Assembly (NCBI RefSeq): GCF_002105755.1 | Contig: NZ_CP020821.1 | Location: forward strand, 1,798,001-1,862,000 | Length of the DNA: 64,000 bases | Origin: Mycobacterium colombiense CECT 3035 | Lineage (GTDB): Bacteria; Actinomycetota; Actinomycetes; Mycobacteriales; Mycobacteriaceae | Direction of reading: 5' to 3' | Shown: piece by piece, positions 1 to 8,495 of the stretch | How positions within the stretch are numbered: the stretch's first letter is position 1 | How the letters are laid out: each line of letters begins with the position of its first letter | Program-made: the position numbers and the translations under genes | Notes under the pieces: generated by a model | Told to the model about the DNA's origin: nothing | The model's database searches: none | What the model saw: only the letters and a program-made list of their open reading frames with translations

Positions 1-512
1 ACGAGGATGCGCCCCGGCCGGCGCAACGCCAGCAATTGTTCGCGGGTGTGCAGCACCGAGGTGGGGTTGGTCGGATTACCCACCACGACGAGGTCGGCGT
101 CGTCGGGGACGGCCGCCCCGGCCAGGCCGAACGGCGGCTCCAGCACGACGTGGTGCACCGGCACCCCGGCCGCCGTCAGCGCGACGGCCGGCTCGGTGAA
201 CGCCGGCGCGATGATCGCCGCCCGCCGCGGCCGCAGATTGCCCAGCAGGGCGAACGCCTCGGCCACCCCGGCCAGCGGCAGCACCTCGTCGCGGGCCCGG
301 CCGTGCCGCTCGGCGGCCGCGTCCTGCGCCCGGCGCACGTCGTCGAGGCTCGGGTAGCGCGCCAGATCGGGCAGCCGCTCGGCCAGCCGCCGCAGCAGCC
401 ACTCCGGCGGTTGGCCGTGCCGGACGTTGACGGCGAAATCCAGCATCCCGGGCGCGACGGCCTGATCGCCGTGGTAGCGCGCCGCAGGCGGGCTCAGGTT
501 CAGACTCGCCAT
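1..512 (-). CDS. cobC: CobC-type aminotransferase, N-terminal part (cut by window edge)
   Basis: About 170 N-terminal residues of a fold-type I PLP aminotransferase related to CobC/CobD (L-threonine-phosphate decarboxylase or histidinol-phosphate aminotransferase like), which would supply the aminopropanol arm of cobalamin. The ATG at 512-510 opens with MASLNLSPPAARYHGD, and an N-terminal segment DFAVNVRHG typical of this family follows. The stretch VVVGNPTNPT near residue 150 is the classic NPTNP substrate/PLP loop. The catalytic lysine lies beyond the window, so activity cannot be judged. The gene is divergent from ptkA (81 bp between starts). A second cobalamin gene, cobD, lies 2.1 kb away, as in M. 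tuberculosis where this is Rv2231c. Exact substrate is inferred from that synteny. Confidence 0.85.
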   Translation of the reverse strand, partial: MASLNLSPPAARYHGDQAVAPGMLDFAVNVRHGQPPEWLLRRLAERLPDLARYPSLDDVRRAQDAAAERHGRARDEVLPLAGVAEAFALLGNLRPRRAAIIAPAFTEPAVALTAAGVPVHHVVLEPPFGLAGAAVPDDADLVVVGNPTNPTSVLHTREQLLALRRPGRIL

Positions 513-593
513 CCGTGAAACACTAGTGCGCCCCGCGGGCCCGCCGGACCAACACCGTCACACCCGGCCGCAGCCATCGAGGACAATGGTGAG

Positions 594-1289
594 GTGACAG
601 GCACAACGTCAGCCGATCGGCAGGCCCCGGACGCCACCGCCCCCGCCGCGGCGCAGCTGGTGATCTTCGATCTCGACGGCACGCTGACCGACTCCGCGGA
701 AGGGATCGTCGCCAGCTTCCTGTACGCGCTCGAGCACATCGGCGCCCCGGTGCCGCCCGGCGACCTCGTCGCACAGATCGTCGGTCCGCCGATGGACGAC
801 ACTTTTCGGGCCATGGAACTCGGCGACGACGCCGAGAAGGCGATCGCGGCCTTCCGCGCCGAGTACGGCGCCCGGGGCTGGGCGATGAACGCGCTGTTCG
901 ACGGGATCGAGGCGCTGCTGGTGGACCTGCGCGCGGCCGGTGTCCGGCTGGCGGTCGCCACCTCCAAGCTGGAGCCGACCGCGCGGCGCATCCTCGCCCA
1001 CTTCGGACTCGACCAGCACTTCGAGGTGATCGCCGGCGCGAGCCCCGACGGTGCGCGCAAGGCCAAGGTCGAGGTGCTGGCCCACGCCCTGGAGCAGCTG
1101 GAGCCGCTGCCCGACCGGGTGCTGATGGTCGGTGACCGCAGCCACGACGTGCACGGCGCGGCCGCGCACGGCATCGACACCGTGGTGGTCGGCTGGGGCT
1201 ACGGCAAGGCCGACTTTCCCGACCGCGCCGCGTCCGGGGTGACGCACGCCGCGACCATCGACGAATTACGGAGGGCGCTGGGTGTCTAG
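594..1289 (+). CDS. ptkA: HAD-family protein PtkA (protein tyrosine kinase of the PtpA locus)
   Basis: A HAD-superfamily protein of 231 residues, orthologous by context to Rv2232, reported as the tyrosine kinase PtkA that phosphorylates PtpA. Motif I FDLDGTLTDS has the two aspartates at positions 26 and 28. Motif II is the TSK segment near 123 and motif IV is MVGDRSHDV near 180. The start is GTG 594: the ATG at 586 hits a stop after three codons. Only about 22 residues precede motif I, whereas the M. tuberculosis protein carries a long disordered N-terminus. The stop overlaps the ptpA start by 8 bases, so the two are probably translationally coupled. By sequence alone it could equally be called a phosphoglycolate-phosphatase-like HAD hydrolase. 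Confidence 0.85.
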   Translation: MTGTTSADRQAPDATAPAAAQLVIFDLDGTLTDSAEGIVASFLYALEHIGAPVPPGDLVAQIVGPPMDDTFRAMELGDDAEKAIAAFRAEYGARGWAMNALFDGIEALLVDLRAAGVRLAVATSKLEPTARRILAHFGLDQHFEVIAGASPDGARKAKVEVLAHALEQLEPLPDRVLMVGDRSHDVHGAAAHGIDTVVVGWGYGKADFPDRAASGVTHAATIDELRRALGV

Positions 1290-1779
1290 TCGCGAGCCGC
1301 TGCACGTCACGTTCGTGTGCACCGGCAACATCTGCCGGTCGGTGATGGCCGAGAAGATGTTCGCCGACCAGCTGCGCCGGCGCGGCCTGGCCGACGCGGT
1401 CCGGGTGAGCAGCGCCGGCACCGGCAACTGGCACGTCGGTGAGTGCGCCGACGAGCGGGCCGCCGGCGTGCTGCGCGCCCACGGCTACGCGTGCGAGCAC
1501 CGCGCCACCCAGGTCGACGCCGAGCACCTGGGCGCCGACCTGGTGGTGGCCCTGGACCGCAACCACGCCCGGATGCTGCGGCACCTGGGCGCCGACGAGG
1601 ACCGCGTCCGGATGCTGCGGTCCTTCGATCCGCGCACCGGCGCGCACACCCCCGACGTCGACGACCCCTACTACGGCGACATCGCAGACTTCGAGCGCGT
1701 GTACACGGTCATCGAGGCCGCGCTGCCCGGCCTGCACGACTGGGTCGACGAGCGGCTCACCCAGAACGGCTCCACGTGA
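1282..1779 (+). CDS. ptpA: Low-molecular-weight protein tyrosine phosphatase PtpA
   Basis: A 165-residue LMW-PTP. The P-loop CTGNICRS lies at residues 13-20 (C-x5-R with nucleophile Cys13 and Arg19), and the general-acid loop DDPYYGD near residue 127 has the DPYY signature. In M. tuberculosis PtpA is secreted into the macrophage and blocks phagosome acidification; it has no classical signal peptide, and none is seen here. It starts at GTG 1282 inside the ptkA 3' end, and its TGA overlaps the ATG of the SURF1 gene, so ptkA-ptpA-SURF1 look like one transcription unit. Length matches the family. The host role is carried over from the M. tuberculosis protein, not seen in the sequence. Confidence 0.95.
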   Translation: MSSREPLHVTFVCTGNICRSVMAEKMFADQLRRRGLADAVRVSSAGTGNWHVGECADERAAGVLRAHGYACEHRATQVDAEHLGADLVVALDRNHARMLRHLGADEDRVRMLRSFDPRTGAHTPDVDDPYYGDIADFERVYTVIEAALPGLHDWVDERLTQNGST

Positions 1780-2621
1780 TGCGCCGCCTGCCCTTTGCGC
1801 TGCGCCCGGGCTGGATCGTGCTGGCCCTGGTGGTCGTCGCCTTCGCGTACCTGTGCTTCACGGTGCTCGCACCCTGGCAGCTCGGCAAGCACAGCAGGAC
1901 CTCGCAGGAGAACCACCAGATCGAATCGTCGTTGAACACCGCGCCCGTCCCGCTGAAAATGCTTCTGCCGCAGCGGAATTCAGCGGCCCCGGACGCGCAG
2001 TGGCGACAGGTCACCGCCACCGGGCACTACCTGCCCGACGTGCAGGTGCTGGCCCGATTGCGGGTGATCGATTCGAAGCCGGCGTTCGAGGTGCTGGTGC
2101 CGTTCGTCGTCGACGGCGGGCCGACCGTCCTGGTCGACCGCGGCTACGTGCGCCCGCTGGAGGGTTCCCATGTGCCGCCCATCCCCCGTCCCCCGACGCA
2201 GACGGTGACCATCACGGCGCGGCTGCGCAACTCCGAGACCGCCGCGGTGAACAAGGATCCCTTCGTGGGAGACGGTGTGCAGCAGGTGTATTCGATCGAC
2301 ACCGAACAGGTGGCGGTGCTGACCAAGGTCCCGTTGGCCGGGTCCTACCTGCAACTGATCGACGGCCAGCCCGGCGGCCTCGGCGTGGTCGGCGTGCCAC
2401 AGCTGGACGCCGGCCCGTTCCTGTCCTACGGCATCCAGTGGATCGCGTTCGGCATCCTCGCCCCGATCGGGTTGGGCTACTTCGCCTACTCCGAGATCCG
2501 CGCCCGCCGCCAGGAGCAGCAACAGCGGCCGGCCGCCGAGGTGGCGCCCACGCCCGAGGCGCCCGAAGCGCCGCAGTCCGTGGAGGCCAAACTCGCCGAC
2601 CGCTACGGCCGGCGGCGGTAG
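1779..2621 (+). CDS. SURF1-family cytochrome oxidase assembly protein
   Basis: A 280-residue membrane protein with the SURF1 layout: an N-terminal transmembrane helix (about residues 8-28, WIVLALVVVAFAYLCF), a large outer loop containing VDRGYV, and a second helix near residue 220 (WIAFGILAPIGLGYFAY), followed by a Pro/Glu-rich cytosolic tail. SURF1 proteins help assemble haem-copper cytochrome c oxidase. The ATG at 1779 shares a base with the ptpA stop (GTGATG). The 3' end overlaps the convergent cobD by 19 bases. It corresponds to Rv2235 by position. The family assignment is good; the direct role in aa3 oxidase assembly is known for homologues only. Confidence 0.88.
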   Translation: MRRLPFALRPGWIVLALVVVAFAYLCFTVLAPWQLGKHSRTSQENHQIESSLNTAPVPLKMLLPQRNSAAPDAQWRQVTATGHYLPDVQVLARLRVIDSKPAFEVLVPFVVDGGPTVLVDRGYVRPLEGSHVPPIPRPPTQTVTITARLRNSETAAVNKDPFVGDGVQQVYSIDTEQVAVLTKVPLAGSYLQLIDGQPGGLGVVGVPQLDAGPFLSYGIQWIAFGILAPIGLGYFAYSEIRARRQEQQQRPAAEVAPTPEAPEAPQSVEAKLADRYGRRR

Positions 2622-3559
2622 CCCGACAGGCACACCGCCAGCCCCGCCGCCACGGCGGCGCCCGTCTGCACCAGTGCCGACAGCGCCACCGCGCGCCGCA
2701 GGTCGGTCACCGCCGGCGCCCGGCCATCGCCCAGGGTGGGCCGGATCTGCAGCTCGTGGCGGTATTGCGTGGGCCCGCCCAGCCGCACGCCCAGCGCCCC
2801 GGCGAAGGCCGCCTCGACGACGCCCGCGTTGGGGCTGGGGTGACGGGCGGCATCGCGGCGCCAGGCCCGTGCCGCGCCCGACGGTGATCCGCCGACCAGC
2901 GGCGCCAGCAGCACCGCCAGCGACGCGGTCACCCGCGCGGCGGCGTAGTTGGCGACGTCATCCAATCGTGCTGCGGCCCAACCGAATCGGAGATAGCGCG
3001 GCGAGCGATAACCCACCATCGAGTCCAGGGTGTTGATGCCGCGATACACCAGCACCGCGGGGACGCCGCCGGCCGCCGCCCACAGCAGCGGCGCCACCTG
3101 CGCGTCGGAGGTGTTCTCGGCGATCGACTCCAGTGCCGCGCGGGCCAGTCCGGCCTCGTCCAGCGACGCCGGATCGCGCCCACACAACGAGGGCAGCAAC
3201 CCGCGCGCGGCCTCGACGTCGCCGCGTTCCAGCCGCTCCGACATGTCCAGGCCGGTGCGCGCCAGCGAGGTGCCGCCCAGCGCGACCCAGGTGGCCGCTC
3301 CGGTCGCCGCGATCGTCCACGCCGGGCCGCGCCGCGCGGCGGCGCGTTCCACGGACAGGCCCAGCAGGCCGAGCGCCGCGAGCAGCGCGGCGACGTGGAA
3401 GGCGCCGGCGACCCTCCCGTCGCGGTAGATCACGTTCTCCAGCGCGGCCGCGGCCCGCCCGAACAGCGCGACCGGGTGACCGCGGCGCGGGTCACCCAGC
3501 GCGCGGTCGGCCAGATAGCCGATCGCCACGCCCGCGATCCGCGCCCGCCTCGCAACCAC
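2603..3559 (-). CDS. cobD: Adenosylcobinamide-phosphate synthase CobD/CbiB
   Basis: A 318-residue polytopic membrane enzyme that attaches (R)-1-amino-2-propanol (or its phosphate) to adenosylcobyric acid in cobalamin synthesis. Visible CbiB family features are the N-terminal GYLADRALGDPRRGHPVALFG, the SIAENTSDAQVAPL segment near the middle, the YRGINTLDSMVGYR motif, and the HPSPNAGVVEAAFAGALGVRLGG motif. Several hydrophobic helices are present. It is convergent with, and overlaps, the SURF1 gene. Together with the CobC-type gene at the left edge it makes this a cobalamin locus, as in the M. tuberculosis region around Rv2231c-Rv2236c. Confidence 0.93.
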   Translation of the reverse strand: MVARRARIAGVAIGYLADRALGDPRRGHPVALFGRAAAALENVIYRDGRVAGAFHVAALLAALGLLGLSVERAAARRGPAWTIAATGAATWVALGGTSLARTGLDMSERLERGDVEAARGLLPSLCGRDPASLDEAGLARAALESIAENTSDAQVAPLLWAAAGGVPAVLVYRGINTLDSMVGYRSPRYLRFGWAAARLDDVANYAAARVTASLAVLLAPLVGGSPSGAARAWRRDAARHPSPNAGVVEAAFAGALGVRLGGPTQYRHELQIRPTLGDGRAPAVTDLRRAVALSALVQTGAAVAAGLAVCLSGYRRRP

Positions 3560-3706
3560 CCCGGCAGCGTCTCACATCCGCCCTGTCGGCTAGGCGACCG
3601 CGAAGGCGTGCCCATTTCTCGGGCGGATATAACGCGGAGATCATTGATCGCGGCGATCCGGCGATGATCTACTCGAAGGCATGAGGCCCAGCAGGCGTGG
3701 TTCGCG

Positions 3707-4522
3707 GTGAAGCGGCCCGCGACCCGGGTCGCCGACCTGCTGAACCCGGCGGCGGCGTTGTTGCCCGCCGCGAACGTCATCATGCAGTTGTCGTTGCCCG
3801 GTGTCGGCTACGGCGTGCTGGAAAGCCCGGTGGACAGCGGCAACGTCTACAAGCATCCGTTCAAGCGCGCCCGCACCACCGGCACCTACCTGGCGGCCGC
3901 CACCATCGGGACCGCGTACGACCGGACGCTGATCTGCGCGGCCGTCGACGTCGCCCACCGGCAGGTCCGGTCGACGTCGTCGAGCCCGGTGTCCTACAAC
4001 GCCTTTGACCCCAAGTTGCAGCTGTGGGTGGCGGCCTGCCTGTACCGGTATTTCGTCGACCAGCACGAGTTCCTGCACGGCCCGCTGGACGACGCGACGG
4101 CCGACGCGGTCTACCAAGATGCCAGCCGGCTGGGCACGACACTGCAAGTGCCCGAGCGGATGTGGCCGCCGGACCGGGCCGCGTTCGACGAGTACTGGAA
4201 ACGCTCGCTCGACGAGCTGCGCATCGATCCTCCGGTGCGCGAGCACCTGCGCGGCGTGGCGGCGTTGGCGTTCCTGCCGTGGCCGGTGCGGGTGCTGGCG
4301 GGGCCGTTCAACCTGTTCGCGACCACGGGGTTTCTGGCTCCCGAGTTCCGGGAGTTGATGGGGCTGGACTGGTCGCCGGGCCGGCAGCGCCGCTTCGGTT
4401 GGCTGCTGGCGGCTCTGCGGCTGGCCGACCGGCTGATCCCGCACCGGGCCTGGATCTTCGGTTACCGGCTCTACCTGTGGGACATGCGATCCCGCGCGCG
4501 CCAGGGCCGGCGGATCGTCTAG
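3707..4522 (+). CDS. DUF2236 / MpaB-like oxygenase family protein
   Basis: A 271-residue protein of the DUF2236 family (related to latex-clearing protein and MpaB, some members haem-binding oxygenases); position matches Rv2237. Seen: an N-terminal [20 protein letters not shown] segment, a [14 protein letters not shown] segment, a [10 protein letters not shown] motif and a [20 protein letters not shown] segment, all typical of the family. The start GTG 3707 is the first possible start in frame. Oddly, the frame stays open for about 13 codons upstream without a start codon, so the true N-terminus may have been altered. The stop directly abuts the ATG of the next SDR gene, suggesting co-expression. 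The substrate is unknown. Confidence 0.75.
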   Translation: MKRPATRVADLLNPAAALLPAANVIMQLSLPGVGYGVLESPVDSGNVYKHPFKRARTTGTYLAAATIGTAYDRTLICAAVDVAHRQVRSTSSSPVSYNAFDPKLQLWVAACLYRYFVDQHEFLHGPLDDATADAVYQDASRLGTTLQVPERMWPPDRAAFDEYWKRSLDELRIDPPVREHLRGVAALAFLPWPVRVLAGPFNLFATTGFLAPEFRELMGLDWSPGRQRRFGWLLAALRLADRLIPHRAWIFGYRLYLWDMRSRARQGRRIV

Positions 4523-5302
4523 ATGGCCCAGGATCGTCTCGCGGGCAAGGTCGCCATCATCACCGGCGCGGGCTCCGGCATCGGGTGGGCCGCGGCCCTG
4601 CGGTTCGCCGACGAGGGCGCCCGCGTCGTCTGCGCCGACGTCAGCGGGCAGGAGCGCGAGATCGCCGCCAGGCTCGGCGATGTCGCGCTGCCGGTGCACG
4701 TCGACGTCACCGACGCCGCCGACGTGCAACGCATGGTCGCCACCACCGTCGACCGCTTCGGCCGGGTGGACGTGCTGCTGAACAACGCCGGATTCGGTGG
4801 GCCACACGCGGCCCTGGCCGACACCGACGAAGAAATGTTCGACAAGATCCTGGCCATCAATCTCAAAGGCGTGTTCCTCGGCATGAAATACGCGATCCCC
4901 GCGATGCTCGAGGCGGGCGGCGGCGCCGTCGTCAACACAGCCTCGGCGTCCGGGCTGGTCGGCTGGAAAGGCTTGTCCTGCTACGCCGCAGCCAAGGCCG
5001 CGGTGGTGCAGATGACCAAATCCGCCGCGCTCGATTACGCCAAGACGAACGTGCGCATCAACGCGATCTGCCCCGGGATGACCTACACCGGCCTGGCCGG
5101 CGCCAAACCCGACGACGAGGTGCCGCCGGGCGGTTACCTGCCGACACCAATGGCGCGGTGGGGCGAACCCGCCGAATTGGCCGCCGCCGCACTCTTTCTC
5201 GCCAGCGACGAGGCATCGTTCGTCACCGGTGCCGCGCTGGCCGTGGACGGTGGCTACTCGGCCAGCGGCCCGCTGGTCGGCAAACCGCGCAAAGCGGACT
5301 AG
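4523..5302 (+). CDS. Short-chain dehydrogenase/reductase
   Basis: A classical SDR of 259 residues. The NAD(P)-binding motif TGAGSGIG is at residues 14-21. The acidic residue in VVCADVS near 40 suggests NAD preference. NNAGFG is near 92, the catalytic Ser is in NTASASG and the YAAAK motif gives Tyr and Lys near 154-158. The C-terminus has the VTGAALAVDGGYSA signature. It starts immediately after the DUF2236 gene, and a VOC-family gene follows 11 bp downstream, so the three look like one small catabolic operon facing a convergent epoxide hydrolase. Substrate not predictable. Confidence 0.88.
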   Translation: MAQDRLAGKVAIITGAGSGIGWAAALRFADEGARVVCADVSGQEREIAARLGDVALPVHVDVTDAADVQRMVATTVDRFGRVDVLLNNAGFGGPHAALADTDEEMFDKILAINLKGVFLGMKYAIPAMLEAGGGAVVNTASASGLVGWKGLSCYAAAKAAVVQMTKSAALDYAKTNVRINAICPGMTYTGLAGAKPDDEVPPGGYLPTPMARWGEPAELAAAALFLASDEASFVTGAALAVDGGYSASGPLVGKPRKAD

Positions 5303-5313
5303 CGTGGCAAGGC

Positions 5314-5708
5314 ATGACCTTTCCAGCGCTCAACCACGTCGCGGTCACGGTGCGCGACCTCGAAGTCAGCGGACCGTGGTATCGCAACCTGCTCGGCGCC
5401 GACCCGATCCTCGATGAGCACACCGACGCCGGCTTCCACCACCAGGTGTGGATGCTCGACGGCGGCACCGTATTCGGCATCCATCAGCACGACCGGGCGG
5501 CCCCCGACGAGAAGTTCAGCGAACACCGCGTCGGGCTCGACCACGTCGGCTTCGGCTGCACCGGGCGCGCCGAGCTGGAGAAGTGGGTCACCCGCCTGGG
5601 CGAACTGGGAATCGAGCACGGGGCATCGTGGATGCGCCCTACGGCTCGGGGTTGAGTTTCCGCGACCCCGACGGCATCGCCCTGGAGTTCTTCGCCCCGC
5701 CCGGCTGA
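5314..5708 (+). CDS. VOC (glyoxalase/dioxygenase superfamily) protein, frameshifted as read
   Basis: The ATG at 5314 begins MTFPALNHVAVTVRDLEVSG, a typical first beta-alpha unit of a vicinal-oxygen-chelate protein with a metal-ligand His at position 8. As read, the frame runs to a stop at 5655 and loses the ending. The next frame holds the missing C-terminus, FRDPDGIALEFFAPPG, with the conserved Glu ligand, ending at 5708. The frames join exactly if one G is added to the G-run at 5620-5623 (HGG-IVDAPYG). Reconstructed length is about 131 residues, normal for a one-domain VOC protein. The short-run break matches other breaks in this window and may be a sequencing error. It follows the SDR gene by 11 bp. 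Confidence 0.75.
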
Positions 5709-5712
5709 TACG

Positions 5713-6831
5713 TCAGCGCACGGTCGCGAAGAACCCGCGCACGTCCTCGACGAACAGCTCCGGTTGTTCGAACGCCGCGAAATGCCCGCCGCGCGGCATG
5801 TCCGTCCAGTGGGTGATGTTGTAGACCGGTTCGCACCAGCTGCGCGGAGCCTTGAGCAGCTCGCCCGGGAAAGCCGCGACGCCCGTGGGCAATTCGACGC
5901 GGTCCCCGCCGCCCCACACCGCGAAGCTCTCCCAGTACAGGCGGGCCGAGGACGCGGCGGTGTTGGTCACCCAGTAGACCATCACGTTGTCGAGCAGCTC
6001 GTCGCGACTGACCGCGTTCTCGGGATGACCGTCGCAATCGGCCCAGTCCCAGAACTTTTCGACGATCCAGGCCAGCTGCCCTACGGGCGAATCGGCCAGG
6101 CCGTAGCCCAGCGTCTGCGGCCGGGTGGACTGTTGCTTGGAATAGCCGGTGCCCCACTTGCGGTGGTTGGCCAATCCGGCCAGGGCGCGTTGCTCCTCCT
6201 CGGTCGGGTTGGTCAGCGAGTCCTTGGTGGGCCGGCCGACCGGCATGTTCAGGTGGATGCCCACGCAGTGGCCGACGTTGCGGCCGATCTGTGTCGTGAC
6301 CGCGGCGCCCCAGTCGCCACCCTGGGCGCCGTATCGGTCATAGCCCAGGCGCGCCATGAGCGTTTCCCATGCCTCGGCGATCTTTTCCACGCCCCAGCCG
6401 GTGTGGGTGGGCTTGCCCGAGAACCCGTACCCGGGCAGCGACGGGCACACGACGTGGAAGGCGTCCTCGGCGCGACCCGACGCGGGGTTGGTCAATGGCT
6501 CGATCACCTTGTGGAATTCCACGATCGAGCCCGGCCAGCCGTGCGTGATCACCAACGGGAAGGCATCGGCGTGCGGGGATCGCTGGTGAATGAAATGGAG
6601 GTCCAGCCCGTCGATTTCGGTGATGAACTGATCGAAGCGGTTGAGCGCGGCCTCCCGCGATCGCCAGTCGTAGGCGTTGGCCCAATAGTCGGCCAGCTCG
6701 CGGGTGTAGGCCAGCGGCACGCCCTGGCTCCAGTCGTCCACGCATTCGGCCTCGGGCCAGCGCGTGCGCGCCAGCCGCGATCGCAGATCGTCGAGAACGT
6801 CGTCGGGAACGTCGATGCGGAACGGTTTCAC
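5713..6831 (-). CDS. Epoxide hydrolase, EHN-type alpha/beta hydrolase
   Basis: A 372-residue alpha/beta hydrolase with the N-terminal EHN domain (about residues 1-105, PFRIDVPDDVLDDLRSRLA) of juvenile-hormone or limonene-type epoxide hydrolases. The oxyanion-hole motif HGWPGS is at 97-102, the nucleophile Asp173 lies in GAQGGDWGA, and the catalytic His lies in GGHFAAFEQPE near the C-terminus. Epoxide hydrolases open epoxides to diols through an aspartyl ester. The gene converges on the VOC gene with only 4 bp between the stops. It is not part of the conserved M. tuberculosis order here, suggesting lineage-specific gain along with its neighbours. Substrate unknown. Confidence 0.88.
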   Translation of the reverse strand: MKPFRIDVPDDVLDDLRSRLARTRWPEAECVDDWSQGVPLAYTRELADYWANAYDWRSREAALNRFDQFITEIDGLDLHFIHQRSPHADAFPLVITHGWPGSIVEFHKVIEPLTNPASGRAEDAFHVVCPSLPGYGFSGKPTHTGWGVEKIAEAWETLMARLGYDRYGAQGGDWGAAVTTQIGRNVGHCVGIHLNMPVGRPTKDSLTNPTEEEQRALAGLANHRKWGTGYSKQQSTRPQTLGYGLADSPVGQLAWIVEKFWDWADCDGHPENAVSRDELLDNVMVYWVTNTAASSARLYWESFAVWGGGDRVELPTGVAAFPGELLKAPRSWCEPVYNITHWTDMPRGGHFAAFEQPELFVEDVRGFFATVR

Positions 6832-6893
6832 GCGTTCATAGTGCCCTCGGACGCAGTGCCCTCGGCACGCGCCCCGTCGCGACGCCCACTACC

Positions 6894-7727
6894 TCAGGGC
6901 GCGAGCCTGACAAACCCCGGCGACATCGGTGGCGGCGCCGGCGGCGGCGGCGGGGGTGGCGGTGGCGGCGCGGGCTGCTGCGGTGCGGGTGGGGGCTCGA
7001 GTGGTGCGGGCGCCGGCTGCTGCGGTGCGGGCGCCGGCTGCAGTGGTGCGGGCGCCGGCTGCTGCGGCCGGGGCGGTGCCTGCCGCGGTCGCGGCGGTGC
7101 CGCGATCGGCCGGGGCGGCGTCTGGAGATGCGCCACCGGCGGCGGTGGCGGCATTGGGATCTCCGGCGGTTGTGGCTGAGTGATGTCGCCGGCGGGATTC
7201 CGGAATCGGCCTGCCGCAACGACTCCCCGCCATTGCGCCGGCGTGGTGACGGCGACCGCGGTATGCGCATGCGCGGTCCCTGGAGCTGTGGGGACGTTCC
7301 AGGCCGACGCGGGATTGACCGCCAGGGAAGCGATCTTGCCCCGGTCGTATGGGCAGTAGGCCTCGACCGACGCAGTGACGAATCGGGCCTCGGTGCGCGC
7401 GAGGCGCCCCGGGGCGTAGTTGCGCTCGGCCGGGTCCTGGCTGTACGCAAATTGCACCATCGCGTCCACGACGGCGTCCGCCGAAAAGCCGGCATCGACT
7501 GCGCGACAGACTTTGTGGGCGGTATCGATCAGATACGGGACGCCCTCGAGGGCGGGGATGCCTTCCTGATCGAGCAGGGCGAGGAACTGGTCGTCTTGGT
7601 TAGGGTCGGCCGCAGCTGCGCCGCCGCGCAGGATTGCAGCGCCAGTTAACACCAGGATGGCGGTAGCCAGAGTGCCGAGGTGGCCGTGGCTGGTGATGCC
7701 GGTGGACCTGGTGATGCCGGTGAACAT
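6894..7727 (-). CDS. Secreted DUF732 protein with long proline-rich C-terminus
   Basis: A 277-residue exported protein. A signal peptide lies at about residues 1-40 (hydrophobic LATAILVLTGAAIL, ending near GGAAAAD). A DUF732 domain follows (DDQFLALLDQEGI and two Cys at the VCRAV and AYCPYD positions, likely a disulfide), ending near residue 125. The last third is proline-alanine-glutamine rich: heptads of PAPxQP type, then a run of more than ten prolines. DUF732 proteins are common small secreted mycobacterial proteins of unknown role. The ATG at 7727 is preceded by a GAAGGT-type ribosome site. It is a single gene, 63 bp from the epoxide hydrolase start on the same strand. Confidence 0.82.
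   Translation of the reverse strand: MFTGITRSTGITSHGHLGTLATAILVLTGAAILRGGAAAADPNQDDQFLALLDQEGIPALEGVPYLIDTAHKVCRAVDAGFSADAVVDAMVQFAYSQDPAERNYAPGRLARTEARFVTASVEAYCPYDRGKIASLAVNPASAWNVPTAPGTAHAHTAVAVTTPAQWRGVVAAGRFRNPAGDITQPQPPEIPMPPPPPVAHLQTPPRPIAAPPRPRQAPPRPQQPAPAPLQPAPAPQQPAPAPLEPPPAPQQPAPPPPPPPPPPAPPPMSPGFVRLAP
7003..7065. repeat. Three 21-bp tandem repeats in the proline-rich region
   Basis: The 18-base string GGTGCGGGCGCCGGCTGC recurs at 7003, 7024 and 7045, an exact period of 21 bases. On the minus strand it encodes PAP-Q/L-QP heptads of the DUF732 protein, so copy number changes would lengthen or shorten the tail in frame. Confidence 0.85.
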
Positions 7728-8495
7728 GGCAGTACCTTCGTTCTTACTAGGGCCCGTCGTTTGACGGGCTTTGGATATTCATCTACGCCACAAACGTGGG
7801 TAGCTACGGGGCTAGCGCGGCCGGGCGACGGCCGGGCAGGTGCCAGTCGCTGCACGCGGGCGGCCGCGCGGGCGGCACACCGATCGGAGCTGTAGCGACG
7901 TAAGAAAACAGGGTCTGTGGCGGTGTTTTTGCGGCAGGCCGGACATTGCTTTCGCACGTGTTCCGCGGCATTTCGAACTCCAGCACACGGATTGCGCGGT
8001 CGGGGTCCAGGGATTTGGCCACCGCGATATTCCGGGGGCGCGCGTTGCGGCGGGATAACCTCAGATGGCGGGCGTACGCCCTGCCCATTCCTGTACATCT
8101 CGGCTGCCGCAGGTTGGCGTGTCCAGCAAATGTTTCGCCGCTGGCCAACGGCATACTAAAAGCGTAACGCCGGGGCGTCTACATGGAGATTGTGCATTTC
8201 CTGAGCCGTTGCTGCGCGTTAGCTGATATCCCCTTAGCGAAACGCGGGCGGAGATACGAAAAATCGCCGACGCGGGACATCCGGACGGCCTCCATCGGCC
8301 GTCTGGCGCGGCGCGAAACCGCCGCACCGGATTCGCGCCACGCGTCGAATTCCTGGTCGGCCCCGGCAATCAAAGACGCGCGGCTACGACGCGGCGTTTG
8401 TCGATTATTTTCGGTGAACTCGAATTCGTCGGCCCGGCCATGTCGCTTCCGGGATTCGCGCGCGTTCTCGTGCGTGACGTGACCGCGAACATTGG
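7728..8495. other. 768-bp gap without a convincing gene
   Basis: Apart from the leader hairpin next to the DUF732 gene, this stretch has only short open frames without ribosome sites or recognisable domains. It is visibly less GC-rich than its surroundings in places. It ends at the tRNA-Val gene. I see no repeat pair, IS end or attachment duplicate. Confidence 0.6.
7752..7769 (-). promoter_or_regulatory. Hairpin in the leader of the DUF732 gene
   Basis: A perfect 7-bp stem GCCCGTC/GACGGGC with a 4-base loop lies 25 bases upstream of the ATG at 7727. On the opposite strand it is followed by a short T run (TTT), but no plus-strand gene ends here, so a leader structure is more likely than a terminator. 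Function unproven. Confidence 0.35.

Noticed and set aside
4024..5313. Extension of the VOC frame through the SDR gene
   Set aside because: The region is fully used by the SDR protein in another frame and the extension has no similarity.
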